From NCBI GenBank assembly GCA_947473355.1, contig CANJCQ010000017.1:1-56391 (forward strand): DNA of 56,391 bases. The letters are read 5' to 3'. The notes under the pieces were generated by a model. That model searched no databases, was not told the DNA's origin, and saw nothing but the letters and a program-made list of their open reading frames with translations. Of the stretch, positions 18,338 to 26,925 are shown in pieces (position 1 is the stretch's first letter; every line of letters begins with the position of its first letter). A program made the translations under genes and the position numbers. This stretch comes from Sphingomonadaceae bacterium. Its GTDB lineage: Bacteria; Pseudomonadota; Alphaproteobacteria; Sphingomonadales; Sphingomonadaceae.

Positions 18338-20491
18338 TCAGACCGGGGTCAGGGAGACCGGTATTGCACCCATGCGCGGGATGCCGCTGTAGCGGTCGAA
18401 ATCATCGTCGAGCGCGGTGAGGCGATTGACGTTGGCGCCGAAGCTGCGGGTGTCGGGAGTTGCACCTGGATGCCGCCCAAAGCCATGTGCGATAGCGACC
18501 ACGCCGGGGCGCAGATCACGGTCTGCCTCGACCACAACTTCGATCGAGCCATGCCGCGAGCTGAGGCGCGCCATTGCACCAGGCACCAGCCGGAAGGCGG
18601 CCATGTCCGAAGGGTGAAGGAATGCCGGATTGGTTCGAACTTTCAGCCGCTCGGCTTCAGCGCGATAAATGCCGTTGGTCGCATTCTGCATCCGCTTGGG
18701 GACCAGCAGCAGCGGATATTCGAAATTGGTGCCGCGACTTAGCGCGGCATTTTCAGCTGCCAGTTCGGCCAGTTCGGCGATCATGTCTGCGTTCGCGAGA
18801 TCGAGCCGCTCGGTGCAGGCAGTATCGCGCGGGGCCACATGGACCCGAGCCTCATCGAACACATGGCCATCGGGATATTGCGCCAGGCGTTCGAGTGGAA
18901 TGGCCGATCCGGCGGCGATGAAGGCATGGATGTCTTCGGTGGAGGGTTCGTTCACCATGTCGATCGGGCTTGGCTCGGAGGAAAACATACTGCCGCAATC
19001 GAGCTGGATGCCGAGCTCTCGCGCGATCCGGTAATAGACTCGCCAGGCGTCGACCACATCCGATCCCGCCGGAGGCTCGACCAGCGCGGGCTGCGCCGAG
19101 CCGAACGGGTCGGAATAGCCATAGCCCTGATGGAACACGCTGTTGAGCTCGACCAGGAATGACAGCACCGGAATCTCGAAAGCGATTTTCGAGGCTATCA
19201 CATAGTCGGCGGTCTGGGCGGTCGGCGACATTTCGACATCGTGCGTCACCAGCAGGTCGAGCGAGCGCATGGCCCGGTGGGTGCGAGCCTCGTCGGGCAT
19301 GGTCCGCATCACCCCGGCATGCATGAACAGGGCCCGGATCTGGCCCTCGCCCGGCGTCAGGATCTCATCGACCAGCGCAGCGGCAGGCATCCCGGCAACC
19401 GACTGCTCCAGCCCGCGCACCCGCATCTTCTCGCCAAAGCCAGTGGCGGGGAAGGGGCTTCGTGGCTGCGCGCGCGGGCTGGCCGGTGGCAGGAGCACTG
19501 GCGAACACAGCATCTCGTCGCCGTCCTGCGCCCAGAAGCCGCGCAGGGTCTGTAGGCAATTATAGAGGTAGGTGGTCAATGTGCCGCGACCGGTCATCGA
19601 GACCCCCGTCCCGGTGCCGATATTGCCGCGTTTGGCTCTGGCGATGATTGCAGCGGCTTTGCGCAGGTCTGCTTCTGGCACACCGGCGCGGGCCGCCACA
19701 TAGTCTGGTGTAAAGCGCTCAACTGCGCGGGTGAGTTCCGCAAGGCCGGTGGCGTTCTGCTCAACGAATTGCGAGTCCACGCCGCCCGAGGCGATGACCA
19801 GATGGACCAGTCCCGCCGCGATGACCGCGTCCTCGCCCGGGATCGGCTGGAGGTGCAACGCTGCCCGCCGCGCCGTCTCGCTGCGGCGCGGGTCGATGAC
19901 AATCAGCTGGGTGCCGCGCCGGACCAGTTCCTTGAGCCGCATACCCGGGTTCTGTCCGAAATACTGCTTTGAAATGACCGGATTGCCCCCGGCAATCAGC
20001 ATCACATCGAGCGTTTCGGGCCGCATCCGTCCCCCCTCCCAGACCCCGTGCAGCGCATCGGCGACCTTGGTGTTGGGCTGGTCGAGCGTCGCCATCGAAA
20101 AGAACATCGGCGAGCCCAGCGCGCGTAGCAGTGACATCATCACCGGCGCTGTTGCGACCTGCTCGACGCCGGGATTGCCGAGAAATCCGGCGACCGAGCG
20201 GGGGCCGTGCTGCGCGACGATCTCTTTCAACCGCTCGGCAATTTCGGCAATCGCGAGATCAGTTGCAATCGGCAGATAGCTGCCATCCGGCTGCCGCTTC
20301 ATGCTGTGAAGCAGGCGGTCCGGATTGTTGTGAAAGGCCGGCAGGGCGCGGCCCTTGGGGCAGGTGTAGCCATCATAGAGCGGGGCCTTGGGATTGCCCT
20401 CGACCTTCAGCACCTTGCCCTGATCCAGCGTGACGAGCACCGGGCAATAGGCCGAACAGATCCGGCAGGTTGAAGGCCTGACCTCACTCAT
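18338..20491 (-). CDS. Molybdopterin-dependent oxidoreductase, DMSO-reductase superfamily
   Basis: The 717-residue protein has an N-terminal 4Fe-4S motif (Cys9-X2-Cys12-X3-Cys16, then Cys44 in TCPKGRAL) and bis-MGD-binding segments (LIAGGNPVISKQYFGQ, LIVIDPRRSETA, and a C-terminal dinucleotide-binding domain with NRLTALDDDFDRYSG). No Tat signal is visible, so it is probably cytoplasmic. The expected Mo-ligand region reads FFSMATLDQPNTKV, with no Cys or Sec. The LDQ resembles the VDQ motif of formate-dehydrogenase-like proteins of unknown function. Its ATG overlaps the stop of the upstream dioxygenase (20488-20491). It could hydroxylate, dehydrogenate or hydrate a pathway intermediate; the substrate is unknown. 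Confidence 0.82.
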   Translation of the reverse strand: MSEVRPSTCRICSAYCPVLVTLDQGKVLKVEGNPKAPLYDGYTCPKGRALPAFHNNPDRLLHSMKRQPDGSYLPIATDLAIAEIAERLKEIVAQHGPRSVAGFLGNPGVEQVATAPVMMSLLRALGSPMFFSMATLDQPNTKVADALHGVWEGGRMRPETLDVMLIAGGNPVISKQYFGQNPGMRLKELVRRGTQLIVIDPRRSETARRAALHLQPIPGEDAVIAAGLVHLVIASGGVDSQFVEQNATGLAELTRAVERFTPDYVAARAGVPEADLRKAAAIIARAKRGNIGTGTGVSMTGRGTLTTYLYNCLQTLRGFWAQDGDEMLCSPVLLPPASPRAQPRSPFPATGFGEKMRVRGLEQSVAGMPAAALVDEILTPGEGQIRALFMHAGVMRTMPDEARTHRAMRSLDLLVTHDVEMSPTAQTADYVIASKIAFEIPVLSFLVELNSVFHQGYGYSDPFGSAQPALVEPPAGSDVVDAWRVYYRIARELGIQLDCGSMFSSEPSPIDMVNEPSTEDIHAFIAAGSAIPLERLAQYPDGHVFDEARVHVAPRDTACTERLDLANADMIAELAELAAENAALSRGTNFEYPLLLVPKRMQNATNGIYRAEAERLKVRTNPAFLHPSDMAAFRLVPGAMARLSSRHGSIEVVVEADRDLRPGVVAIAHGFGRHPGATPDTRSFGANVNRLTALDDDFDRYSGIPRMGAIPVSLTPV

Positions 20492-21402
20492 TCGAGCACA
20501 CGCCCGAGCCCGTAGTCACCGCCCAGTGTGGTGCGTTCGACAATGCGTATTTCGTCGAAGGGCCCGGGCGTCACCCGGTGCAGCATCCGCCAGTTGTCCC
20601 ACAGCACCATCTCGTCGGCCTGCCAGGCGTGATAATAGGCGGGGCTGTCCCAGAGGTGGTCTGAAAGCCGGGTCAACAGCGCATCGCTTTCGGCCTTGTC
20701 CATGCCGAGGATATATTGCGCGAAGCGCGGCGAAAGATTGAGCGCCTTGCGGCCTGTTGCCGGCTGGGTGAACACAAGCGGATGGACGACCGACGGCCAA
20801 TCGCGTTCCGCGCGTTCATACATCGAGCGGTTGGCGGGGCCGGTCTTCACATAGACCACATTCTCGCGCGCGCACCACGGCGAGCTTTCCACCGGGCCGA
20901 ACTTATAGACCACTTCAAGTCCATCGATCTGCTGCTTGAGATCTTCGGGCAGGCGATTCCAGGCATCGATCTGGTCAACATAGCCGGTCTCCCCGCCCCG
21001 GCTGGTGATCTTTGTGGCATGCAGTATGCCGCCGTGGTTGATCTTCGGCGTAAAAATGATGTCCTTGTGCCAGGGCAGCCAGCCGCAGCCCGGCACCCCA
21101 TCGACCTCGATCAGGTCCTCGTCGTCGCCTTGGGGATCGGAGACGAGGCGGATCAGCTTTTCGTGCTCGGGATGGCGGATTTCGCGCACCGGATGGACGA
21201 TGGTTTCGGCGAAGCACTCACTCAGCGCGATCTGATAGTCCGGCGTCACCTTGCTGCCGCGAAACACTACCAGCCCGTCGATCTCCCAGCGCTCACGCAG
21301 GCGAAGGCGTGTTTCCTCCACCGCAAGATCTTGCGGAGTCAGGCCAGTGACGAGGCAGCCGAAATTGAGGTCATCGGCAAGACTCTCAATAGTGAATGTC
21401 AT
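20488..21402 (-). CDS. TfdA/TauD-family Fe(II)/2-oxoglutarate dioxygenase (copy 3)
   Basis: A 304-residue enzyme with iron ligands His112-Lys-Asp114 (PWHKDI) and distal His near 275 (WRMLHRVTPG), then an Arg-rich 2-oxoglutarate segment ending GGDYGLGR. The start is placed at the ATG at 21402 (MTFTIESL), matching copy 2, with TTGGAG 5 bases upstream. The ATG at 21432 is less likely. It shares WNRLPEDLKQQIDGLEVVY with copy 2. It is translationally coupled to the molybdopterin oxidoreductase through a 4-bp overlap, so the two probably act in sequence. It is divergent from the esterase gene. Confidence 0.9.
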   Translation of the reverse strand: MTFTIESLADDLNFGCLVTGLTPQDLAVEETRLRLRERWEIDGLVVFRGSKVTPDYQIALSECFAETIVHPVREIRHPEHEKLIRLVSDPQGDDEDLIEVDGVPGCGWLPWHKDIIFTPKINHGGILHATKITSRGGETGYVDQIDAWNRLPEDLKQQIDGLEVVYKFGPVESSPWCARENVVYVKTGPANRSMYERAERDWPSVVHPLVFTQPATGRKALNLSPRFAQYILGMDKAESDALLTRLSDHLWDSPAYYHAWQADEMVLWDNWRMLHRVTPGPFDEIRIVERTTLGGDYGLGRVLE

Positions 21403-21570
21403 AGCGGCTCCAACTTTCCTGCCCCGAAGCATGAATGCGAAGCTAGGGTCCGATTCGCCAGCCGTCTTGATGGTTCACGCCACCCCCCGCCCCTGTCGCG
21501 CACCGTCAAGCCAAGTTGGTCTGGCATGGCAATAGTCGGCAGACCCCATGAAACCGTTGCGAGAACAGAC

Positions 21571-22521
21571 ATGTCCATCCTCCACCTCGTCGATCCCGAA
21601 CTGCGGCCCATTCTCGAGCTGGCGCCGGATATGGGCGTATCGCTCGACAAGCTGCCTGCAACCCGCGGCGTGATTGCCGCGATGACCCAGATGGGGCTGG
21701 AGGCCGCCGACCAGCGCGTAACGGCCAAGGAGTATTTTGCGCCCGGTTACAACGGCGGACCCGAAGTGCGCGTGGTGCTCTATAAGCCGGTTGATCTGCC
21801 GCAAGGCGCGCCAGTGGTGCTGCAAATTCACGGCGGCGGATTTCTGTTCGGTACGGCGGAACTCGGCGATCCGCGCAACCGGGCGATGGCTCTGAGCATC
21901 GGCTGTGCGATCGTTTCGGTGGAATATCGGCTGGCGCCCGAAACCGCTTTCCCCGGCGGGCTCGATGATTGTTATGCCGCGCTGATCTGGCTTGCCGGTG
22001 AGGCCACCGGGCTCGGCCTTGATCCGGCGCGGATTGCCATTCGCGGCGAAAGTGCGGGCGGCGGGCTGGCGGCGGGTCTGGCAGTCATGGCGCGCGATCT
22101 TGGCGGGCCGGCCATCTGCTTCCAGTTGCTGGTCTATCCGATGCTCGACGACAGGACAGTCCATGCCGCGGAAAACCCATTTACCGGCCACTTGATCTGG
22201 GATCGGGCATCGAACCTGTTTGCCTGGGAAAGCTGGCTGGGCATGGCCGCGGGTACCGAAGCGGTTCCGTCTCTTGCCGCACCGGCCCGGACCCTGGACC
22301 TTGCCGGACTGCCGCCGACCTGCATCACCACCGCTGCGCTCGATCTGTTTATCGATGAGGACCTTGAATATGCCCGGCGCCTGATTCACGCCGGCGTACC
22401 GACCGAATTGCATGTTGCGCCCGGTGCGTTTCACGGATTCGATGCGATGGTCCCTGATGCAGCCGTGACCCAGCGCTTCATTGCCTGCGGCGATCAGGCA
22501 CTGGCGCGCGCTTTCGCGTAA
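21571..22521 (+). CDS. Alpha/beta-hydrolase, hormone-sensitive-lipase type esterase
   Basis: A 316-residue esterase or lactonase candidate. It has the oxyanion-hole motif HGGGF near 89-93, the nucleophile Ser in GESAGG near 162-167, an acid in the ALDLFIDED segment, and His in GAFHGF near 290. This is the HSL (family IV) layout. The start chosen is the ATG at 21571 with a weak purine-rich GAGAA upstream; an in-frame ATG near 21525 is an alternative. In this setting it could open a lactone made by a Baeyer-Villiger enzyme, which is inference. It is followed on the same strand by the AraC-type regulator after a 147-bp gap. Confidence 0.88.
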   Translation: MSILHLVDPELRPILELAPDMGVSLDKLPATRGVIAAMTQMGLEAADQRVTAKEYFAPGYNGGPEVRVVLYKPVDLPQGAPVVLQIHGGGFLFGTAELGDPRNRAMALSIGCAIVSVEYRLAPETAFPGGLDDCYAALIWLAGEATGLGLDPARIAIRGESAGGGLAAGLAVMARDLGGPAICFQLLVYPMLDDRTVHAAENPFTGHLIWDRASNLFAWESWLGMAAGTEAVPSLAAPARTLDLAGLPPTCITTAALDLFIDEDLEYARRLIHAGVPTELHVAPGAFHGFDAMVPDAAVTQRFIACGDQALARAFA

Positions 22522-22529
22522 GTTTTGGC

Positions 22530-22563
22530 ACGATCCACCGCAATTGGTGATGGATCGTCAATT
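22530..22563. repeat. Overlapping inverted repeats upstream of the AraC-type gene
   Basis: Two symmetric features overlap here. One is a hairpin, ACGATCCA (22530-22537) pairing with TGGATCGT (22551-22558). The other is a 22-bp imperfect palindrome at 22542-22563 of form AATTG-N2-GAT-N2-ATC-N2-CAATT. They could serve as a weak terminator for the esterase gene, an autoregulatory operator for the AraC-type gene, or both. Confidence 0.35.
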
Positions 22564-22668
22564 ATCAGTGGATTTGATCGCACGAGTGGCTAGGATGGCG
22601 GCAACGTAGGATTGGCAAAGTCCTTGATCCGGGTTGGGAACCCGGTCGTGCAATCTGGGGATGCTGGT

Positions 22669-23796
22669 ATGAACTATATGGCTTCCATCAATTTCCAGCC
22701 GGTTCGCGGGGCAGGCGCAAACAGCCATAACCATGTCACGCATGCCAAACTGCTATCCGGCTATGGTGATCTGGTGAGGGAACTGGGCGGCAATCCCGAT
22801 CTCCTGCTTGACGGAGTCGGGCTGACCAGGCTCGAACTTGCACAGCCCAATGCCATGATATCCCTGCGGGCGACCGGGCAACTGCTCGAAGATTCCGCCA
22901 CGGTGCTCGGCTGCCCGGATTTTGGCCTCAGGCTTGCCGAGAGGCAGGCCATGGAACCAATCATGCAGCCTCTGGACCGCTTGTTCCGCACTGCACCGAC
23001 AGTGCGCGATGCGCTGGAATATTGCAGCCGCCATGTTGGCGTGTTCAATTCGGGCCTGATCATGGAAGTGGACGGACAGGACGTTGTCTTGCCCGATTTC
23101 GAAGGGCTCGATCATGGCGGCAAGGCCATGGGCGCACTGCACATGGTCGATTTCAAATTGCTCGACGGGCTTTCGCTGTTTCCCCAGTTGATGGAACAAC
23201 TGCTGCTGCTGACCCACAACAGCATTGTCTGGCTCTCGGCGGGCTTTGCAAGGTCGCGGGCGATCTGGTTTTCGCACCTCAATATCGGGCCGCCTATCGC
23301 TTATGCGCGGCGCTTCAACACCGTGGTCAAATTTGGCCAGGAGTACGATGCGCTGCAATTCAGCGATGCGGATCTTGAGACCCGGATAGCCGGATGCAAC
23401 GCTGCGGTCTTCGCCTCCGAAGCCCGGCTTGCTGCCGAACGCTTTCCGGCGCGAGGGCAGGAAATCGATGTCCGGGTTCGCCTCGCAATCATTCGCGCGC
23501 TGACGCGTTCGGAGGAATGCAACCGGTATAACATCGCCCGCATGCTTGGCTTTCAGGAACGCACGCTTAACCGCCACCTGTTCAAGAAGGGCACCAGTTT
23601 CGAGGCGATCCGCGACGAAGTGCGCCGCGATCTTGCGTTCCGCTACCTTGCGCGGGCCGACCTGTCGCTGTGCGAGATCGCGGGCCGGCTTGGCTATTCG
23701 GAACTGGCAGTGCTGTCGCGCTGCTGCCGCCGCTGGTTCGGCATGCCGCCGCGCCAGATGCGGCAGGACCTGTTGCCGACGCGCCAGGCCGCATGA
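22669..23796 (+). CDS. AraC-family transcriptional regulator (OruR/ArgR-like N-terminal domain)
   Basis: The 375-residue regulator has an N-terminal Arabinose_bd-type effector domain (residues about 20-210, with LEDSATVLGCPDFGLRLAE). Its C-terminal AraC/XylS DNA-binding domain has two helix-turn-helix units (YNIARMLGFQERTLNRHL and LSLCEIAGRLGYSELAVLSRCCRRWFG) at about 290-365. The start is put at the ATG at 22669; a TTG at 22612 is possible. It most likely activates nearby catabolic genes in response to a substrate. Its stop codon forms one arm of a hairpin shared with the convergent gene. Confidence 0.9.
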   Translation: MNYMASINFQPVRGAGANSHNHVTHAKLLSGYGDLVRELGGNPDLLLDGVGLTRLELAQPNAMISLRATGQLLEDSATVLGCPDFGLRLAERQAMEPIMQPLDRLFRTAPTVRDALEYCSRHVGVFNSGLIMEVDGQDVVLPDFEGLDHGGKAMGALHMVDFKLLDGLSLFPQLMEQLLLLTHNSIVWLSAGFARSRAIWFSHLNIGPPIAYARRFNTVVKFGQEYDALQFSDADLETRIAGCNAAVFASEARLAAERFPARGQEIDVRVRLAIIRALTRSEECNRYNIARMLGFQERTLNRHLFKKGTSFEAIRDEVRRDLAFRYLARADLSLCEIAGRLGYSELAVLSRCCRRWFGMPPRQMRQDLLPTRQAA

Positions 23797-23812
23797 CCGT
23801 TGGCGACGGTCA
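23794..23812. terminator. Hairpin built from two convergent stop codons
   Basis: TGACCGT (23794-23800) pairs perfectly with ACGGTCA (23806-23812) around a 5-base loop. The first arm starts with the stop codon of the AraC-type gene; the second ends with the stop codon of the minus-strand amidohydrolase. It is short and lacks a T-run, so it is a plausible but weak bidirectional terminator. Confidence 0.4.
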
Positions 23813-25006
23813 GCCGATGTCGATATTATAGACTTTCGCGGCGTTGCCGCTGAATACCTTGAAGCGCTCTTCAGGGGTCATTTCGGCAATAACGTCAGCC
23901 ATGTGTTCCATCGCTTGCGGATAGAGGCAGGCCGGGTGCGGGAAGTCAGTCTCGAACATGATGTTGTCGGCGCCAACCTGCTTGAGCGTATCGAGGAAAT
24001 TCTTGCGTTCGAAAAAGGTGCAGGCATAGACTTGGCGGCGGAACACCTCGCTGGGCGAAGTCTGGTATTCGATTCCGGCCTCGTGGCTCATATATTCGAG
24101 CCCCTCGAGCAGATAGGGAATCCAGCCCGCCCCGCTTTCGACCGAGACGATTTTCAGGGTCGGATGCCGGTCGAGAAAGCCCGAGATCAGGATGTTGCCC
24201 ATCACCCGCAGATTGGTGATGAACAGCATCAGTCCGCCCATCGCCAGTTTCTTGTTGGCCGGCAGCTCTGGCCAGCTTGACGAGAAATACCACGAAGTCG
24301 AAGTGTCCGAAGCACCGATGTGAAAGTTCACAGGCAAGTCATTGGCCGCGCACATCTGCCACAGTGGCTCCCAGTGCTTCTCGCCGAGCGAGGGCACGCC
24401 ATGGTCCTGCGGGTCAGAATTGATGTTGATGCCCTTGAGCCCGAGTTTCATCGACCGCTCGGTTTCGGCCAGTGAGGCCTCGATGTCCCACCACGGCAGC
24501 AGTGCCATCGGGAAGATCCGCTGGCCCGATTCGACCTGCATCTCTGCCATGGCATCGTTGAAAATGCGGATCGCTTCAAGCCGCAGGGAGGCATCGACTT
24601 CCATGCCGCGCTGGCCGCCGAAGCCGAGGATGTTGGGATAGGCAATCTGGGCGTAGATGCCCTGCTCATCCATCAGCTTGACCCGCGCGTGGACATCCGA
24701 GGCGGCGAGGTGGACGTCATCAACATCCTTGTCGAAAAATTCGAGGCCGCGCGATTTCTGCCCGTCCCGCATCACTGCCGAACTCGCACTCGCGCCGAAC
24801 AGAAAGGTGTCTTCGCCGATCACCCAGCGGCGCTCGGCCCCTTCGCCGACCATGCGGGGCAGCAGGTTTTTGAGCTTGGCAGGCGCGCGGTCAGTCCACA
24901 GACTATGCCATTCGCTGACATGGGTATCGACGTCGATCACCTTGATGCCCTGGAGCAGTTCGCGGGCGGTCGGCTTGTCTTTGCGGAGCGGGGTAACAGT
25001 TGCCAT
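23810..25006 (-). CDS. Amidohydrolase_2-family protein (copy 1)
   Basis: The 398-residue metal-dependent TIM-barrel protein belongs to the ACMSD/gamma-resorcylate decarboxylase branch of amidohydrolases. It has an N-terminal metal motif (VIDVDTHVSEW near 23-33), a barrel His in VNFHIGASD, and the C-terminal metal Asp in MFETDFPHP near 350. Relatives are hydrolases or non-oxidative decarboxylases. GGAG lies 9 bases before the ATG at 25006. It is 49 bp downstream of a D-aminoacylase-like gene, the same family pairing seen at 28.5-31.6 kb on the other strand. Confidence 0.85.
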   Translation of the reverse strand: MATVTPLRKDKPTARELLQGIKVIDVDTHVSEWHSLWTDRAPAKLKNLLPRMVGEGAERRWVIGEDTFLFGASASSAVMRDGQKSRGLEFFDKDVDDVHLAASDVHARVKLMDEQGIYAQIAYPNILGFGGQRGMEVDASLRLEAIRIFNDAMAEMQVESGQRIFPMALLPWWDIEASLAETERSMKLGLKGININSDPQDHGVPSLGEKHWEPLWQMCAANDLPVNFHIGASDTSTSWYFSSSWPELPANKKLAMGGLMLFITNLRVMGNILISGFLDRHPTLKIVSVESGAGWIPYLLEGLEYMSHEAGIEYQTSPSEVFRRQVYACTFFERKNFLDTLKQVGADNIMFETDFPHPACLYPQAMEHMADVIAEMTPEERFKVFSGNAAKVYNIDIG

Positions 25007-25055
25007 TGTGCTTCTCCTTGCCTGTCAGATTCGGGGGGCCTGCCAGATGCGGGGC

Positions 25056-26795
25056 TTAGGTTTGGTGCAGATGCATGTGTGATCCGCGCACGAGGCGGCC
25101 GGGCAGGGCGCCGGTGTGGATTCCGCCGCGCCGGGTCATCTGGCCCGCGACGATTGTCGCGTCATAGCCTGTCGCCCGCTGGCCAATCCGCATGGCGCCG
25201 CCCGGCAGGTCAGCCACTGGTTCGGGCCGGTGGAGGCCGATGCGGTCGATGTCGATCACGTTGAAATCGGCACGCAGGCCCGGAGCAATCCGGCCCCGGT
25301 CGGTCAGTCCGACGGTTTCGGCGGTGCGAGCGGTCAAGGCATGGACGACTTGCTCGAGCGGCATCATCCCGCTGCCTTCATGCCCTGCCTGATCCCGCTT
25401 CGCCCAGCGCGCCAGCATATGGGTGGTCAGGCTGGCATCGCAGAGCAGCCCGCAATGCGCGCCGCCGTCGCCCAGCCCCAGTACGCTCGCCTCATGCGAG
25501 AGCATCGTGCGGATCGCAGCCATGCTGTTGCCGCTGTAATTTGCAGCGGGAATGTAAATCACACCACTGCGATCGACGAGCACTTCGTAGAGCAAGTCCG
25601 ACGGATCGCCACCTGCCGCTGAGGCCCGCGCAGCAATTGATTCGCTGGGAGACGGTTCGTAATCAGGCACTTCGCCAAACTCATACATCGCCGCAAATTC
25701 ACGATTGGCGATCACTGGCCCGGCGTTTCGAGTTTCGGTGAACTCAGCGAGGATGCTCTGACGCCGCGCCGGTTCAAGCAGCGCCAACCGCCGCTCGGCC
25801 GCGCCGAGATGGGCAACTTCGCGGTAAGCTGCACAGCTGCGAAACGGGTTGCTGCTGAAATCGAGCCCCATCATCACGCCGATGGGGCGACCGCAGATCT
25901 GGGTACGGATCGGTTCGCCCTCGGCGCGCGCTTGCTCGACCCGGTCCAGAATCTTGCGCCACCGTTCAGGTGCCTGGGATAACTGCAGCAGCGACAGCGA
26001 CAGCGGCCGACCGGATTCGCGCGCCATGCGGCGGACAATTGCAAATTCGCTGTCGATATCGTCGAAATCCGAAATGAACTGGAGCACGCCCTTGCCTTGC
26101 TGCGCCAGGCCGCGCGCGATCCCGGCAAGCTCGTCCGATGCCGCTGCATAGCTGGGGGTGATCGTGCCGTCGCTGGCCTTGTGGTTGAGGCTGCGAGAGG
26201 TCGAGAAGCCCAGCGCACCGGCGCTGATCGCTTCGCGCACCAGGGCTTGCATGGCAGCGACATCTTCCGCCGTGGCCGGATCGCGCTGCAAGGCCCGCTC
26301 GCCCATCACGAAGACCCGGAGCGGCGCATGGGGCACTTGCGTTGCGACATCGACGTCGAATGTGCGCCCGTCCAGCGCATCGAGATAATCGGGAAATGAC
26401 TGCCAGTTCCACGGCAATCCTCTGGCCATGACGGGTTCGGGAATGTCCTCGACGCCTTCCATCAGGCGCACCAGAGCGTCGCGGTCAGCCTCGCGGCAGG
26501 GCGCAAAGCCTACTCCGCAGTTCCCGGTGACTACCGTGGTGACGCCGTGCTGCGAGGAGGGTTCGAGCAGATTGGCCCAGGTGGCGTGGCCGTCGTAATG
26601 GGTGTGAATATCGACGAAACCGGGGGTTACCACGCGGTCCCGTGCGTCGATCTCTTCCGCACCATTCCCGGCGAATTTGCCCACCGCCGCAATGCGGCCG
26701 TCGCGGACTGCGATGTCGCCGCAAAAGCGCTCGGCACCGCTGCCATCGACAATCGTGCCGTTGCGGATGACCAGGTCGAACGCGCTCTCAGCCAA
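25056..26795 (-). CDS. N-acyl-D-amino-acid deacylase-like amidohydrolase (copy 2)
   Basis: The 579-residue protein has metal motif His64-Thr-His66-Tyr-Asp, bridging Cys93 in GNCGVGFAPCR, and the catalytic Asp in GLGDGGAHCGLLCDA. It is closely similar to the copy at 29.8 kb and less so to the one at 7.5 kb. The start appears to be TTG at 26795, preceded by AGGAG. The resulting MAESAFDLVIRNGTIVDG lines up with the ATG-started paralogue, and the nearby ATG at 26802 is out of frame. A promoter with an operator-like palindrome lies at 26863-26891. Substrate unknown. Confidence 0.87.
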   Translation of the reverse strand: MAESAFDLVIRNGTIVDGSGAERFCGDIAVRDGRIAAVGKFAGNGAEEIDARDRVVTPGFVDIHTHYDGHATWANLLEPSSQHGVTTVVTGNCGVGFAPCREADRDALVRLMEGVEDIPEPVMARGLPWNWQSFPDYLDALDGRTFDVDVATQVPHAPLRVFVMGERALQRDPATAEDVAAMQALVREAISAGALGFSTSRSLNHKASDGTITPSYAAASDELAGIARGLAQQGKGVLQFISDFDDIDSEFAIVRRMARESGRPLSLSLLQLSQAPERWRKILDRVEQARAEGEPIRTQICGRPIGVMMGLDFSSNPFRSCAAYREVAHLGAAERRLALLEPARRQSILAEFTETRNAGPVIANREFAAMYEFGEVPDYEPSPSESIAARASAAGGDPSDLLYEVLVDRSGVIYIPAANYSGNSMAAIRTMLSHEASVLGLGDGGAHCGLLCDASLTTHMLARWAKRDQAGHEGSGMMPLEQVVHALTARTAETVGLTDRGRIAPGLRADFNVIDIDRIGLHRPEPVADLPGGAMRIGQRATGYDATIVAGQMTRRGGIHTGALPGRLVRGSHMHLHQT

Positions 26796-26862
26796 GGCTC
26801 ATCTCCTGAAAGTTTCAGTGCAGCCGGGTTTTCCGGTCAGGCAAGCGCATGTCGGCCATGCG

Positions 26863-26891
26863 AAAATAATTTGACTAACAGTCAAATACAA
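26863..26891 (-). promoter_or_regulatory. Promoter with palindromic operator in its spacer
   Basis: On the minus strand TTGTAT (26886-26891) and TATTTT (26863-26868) are separated by exactly 17 bp. The spacer holds the perfect palindrome TTGAC-N5-GTCAA (26871-26885), or 8-bp arms ATTTGACT/AGTCAAAT with a 3-bp centre. This is a classic place for a repressor operator. It would drive the D-aminoacylase-like and amidohydrolase_2 genes. Confidence 0.55.
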
Positions 26892-26925
26892 CAAGACCTC
26901 GACATCGTCCATCGCCCAATTCGAT

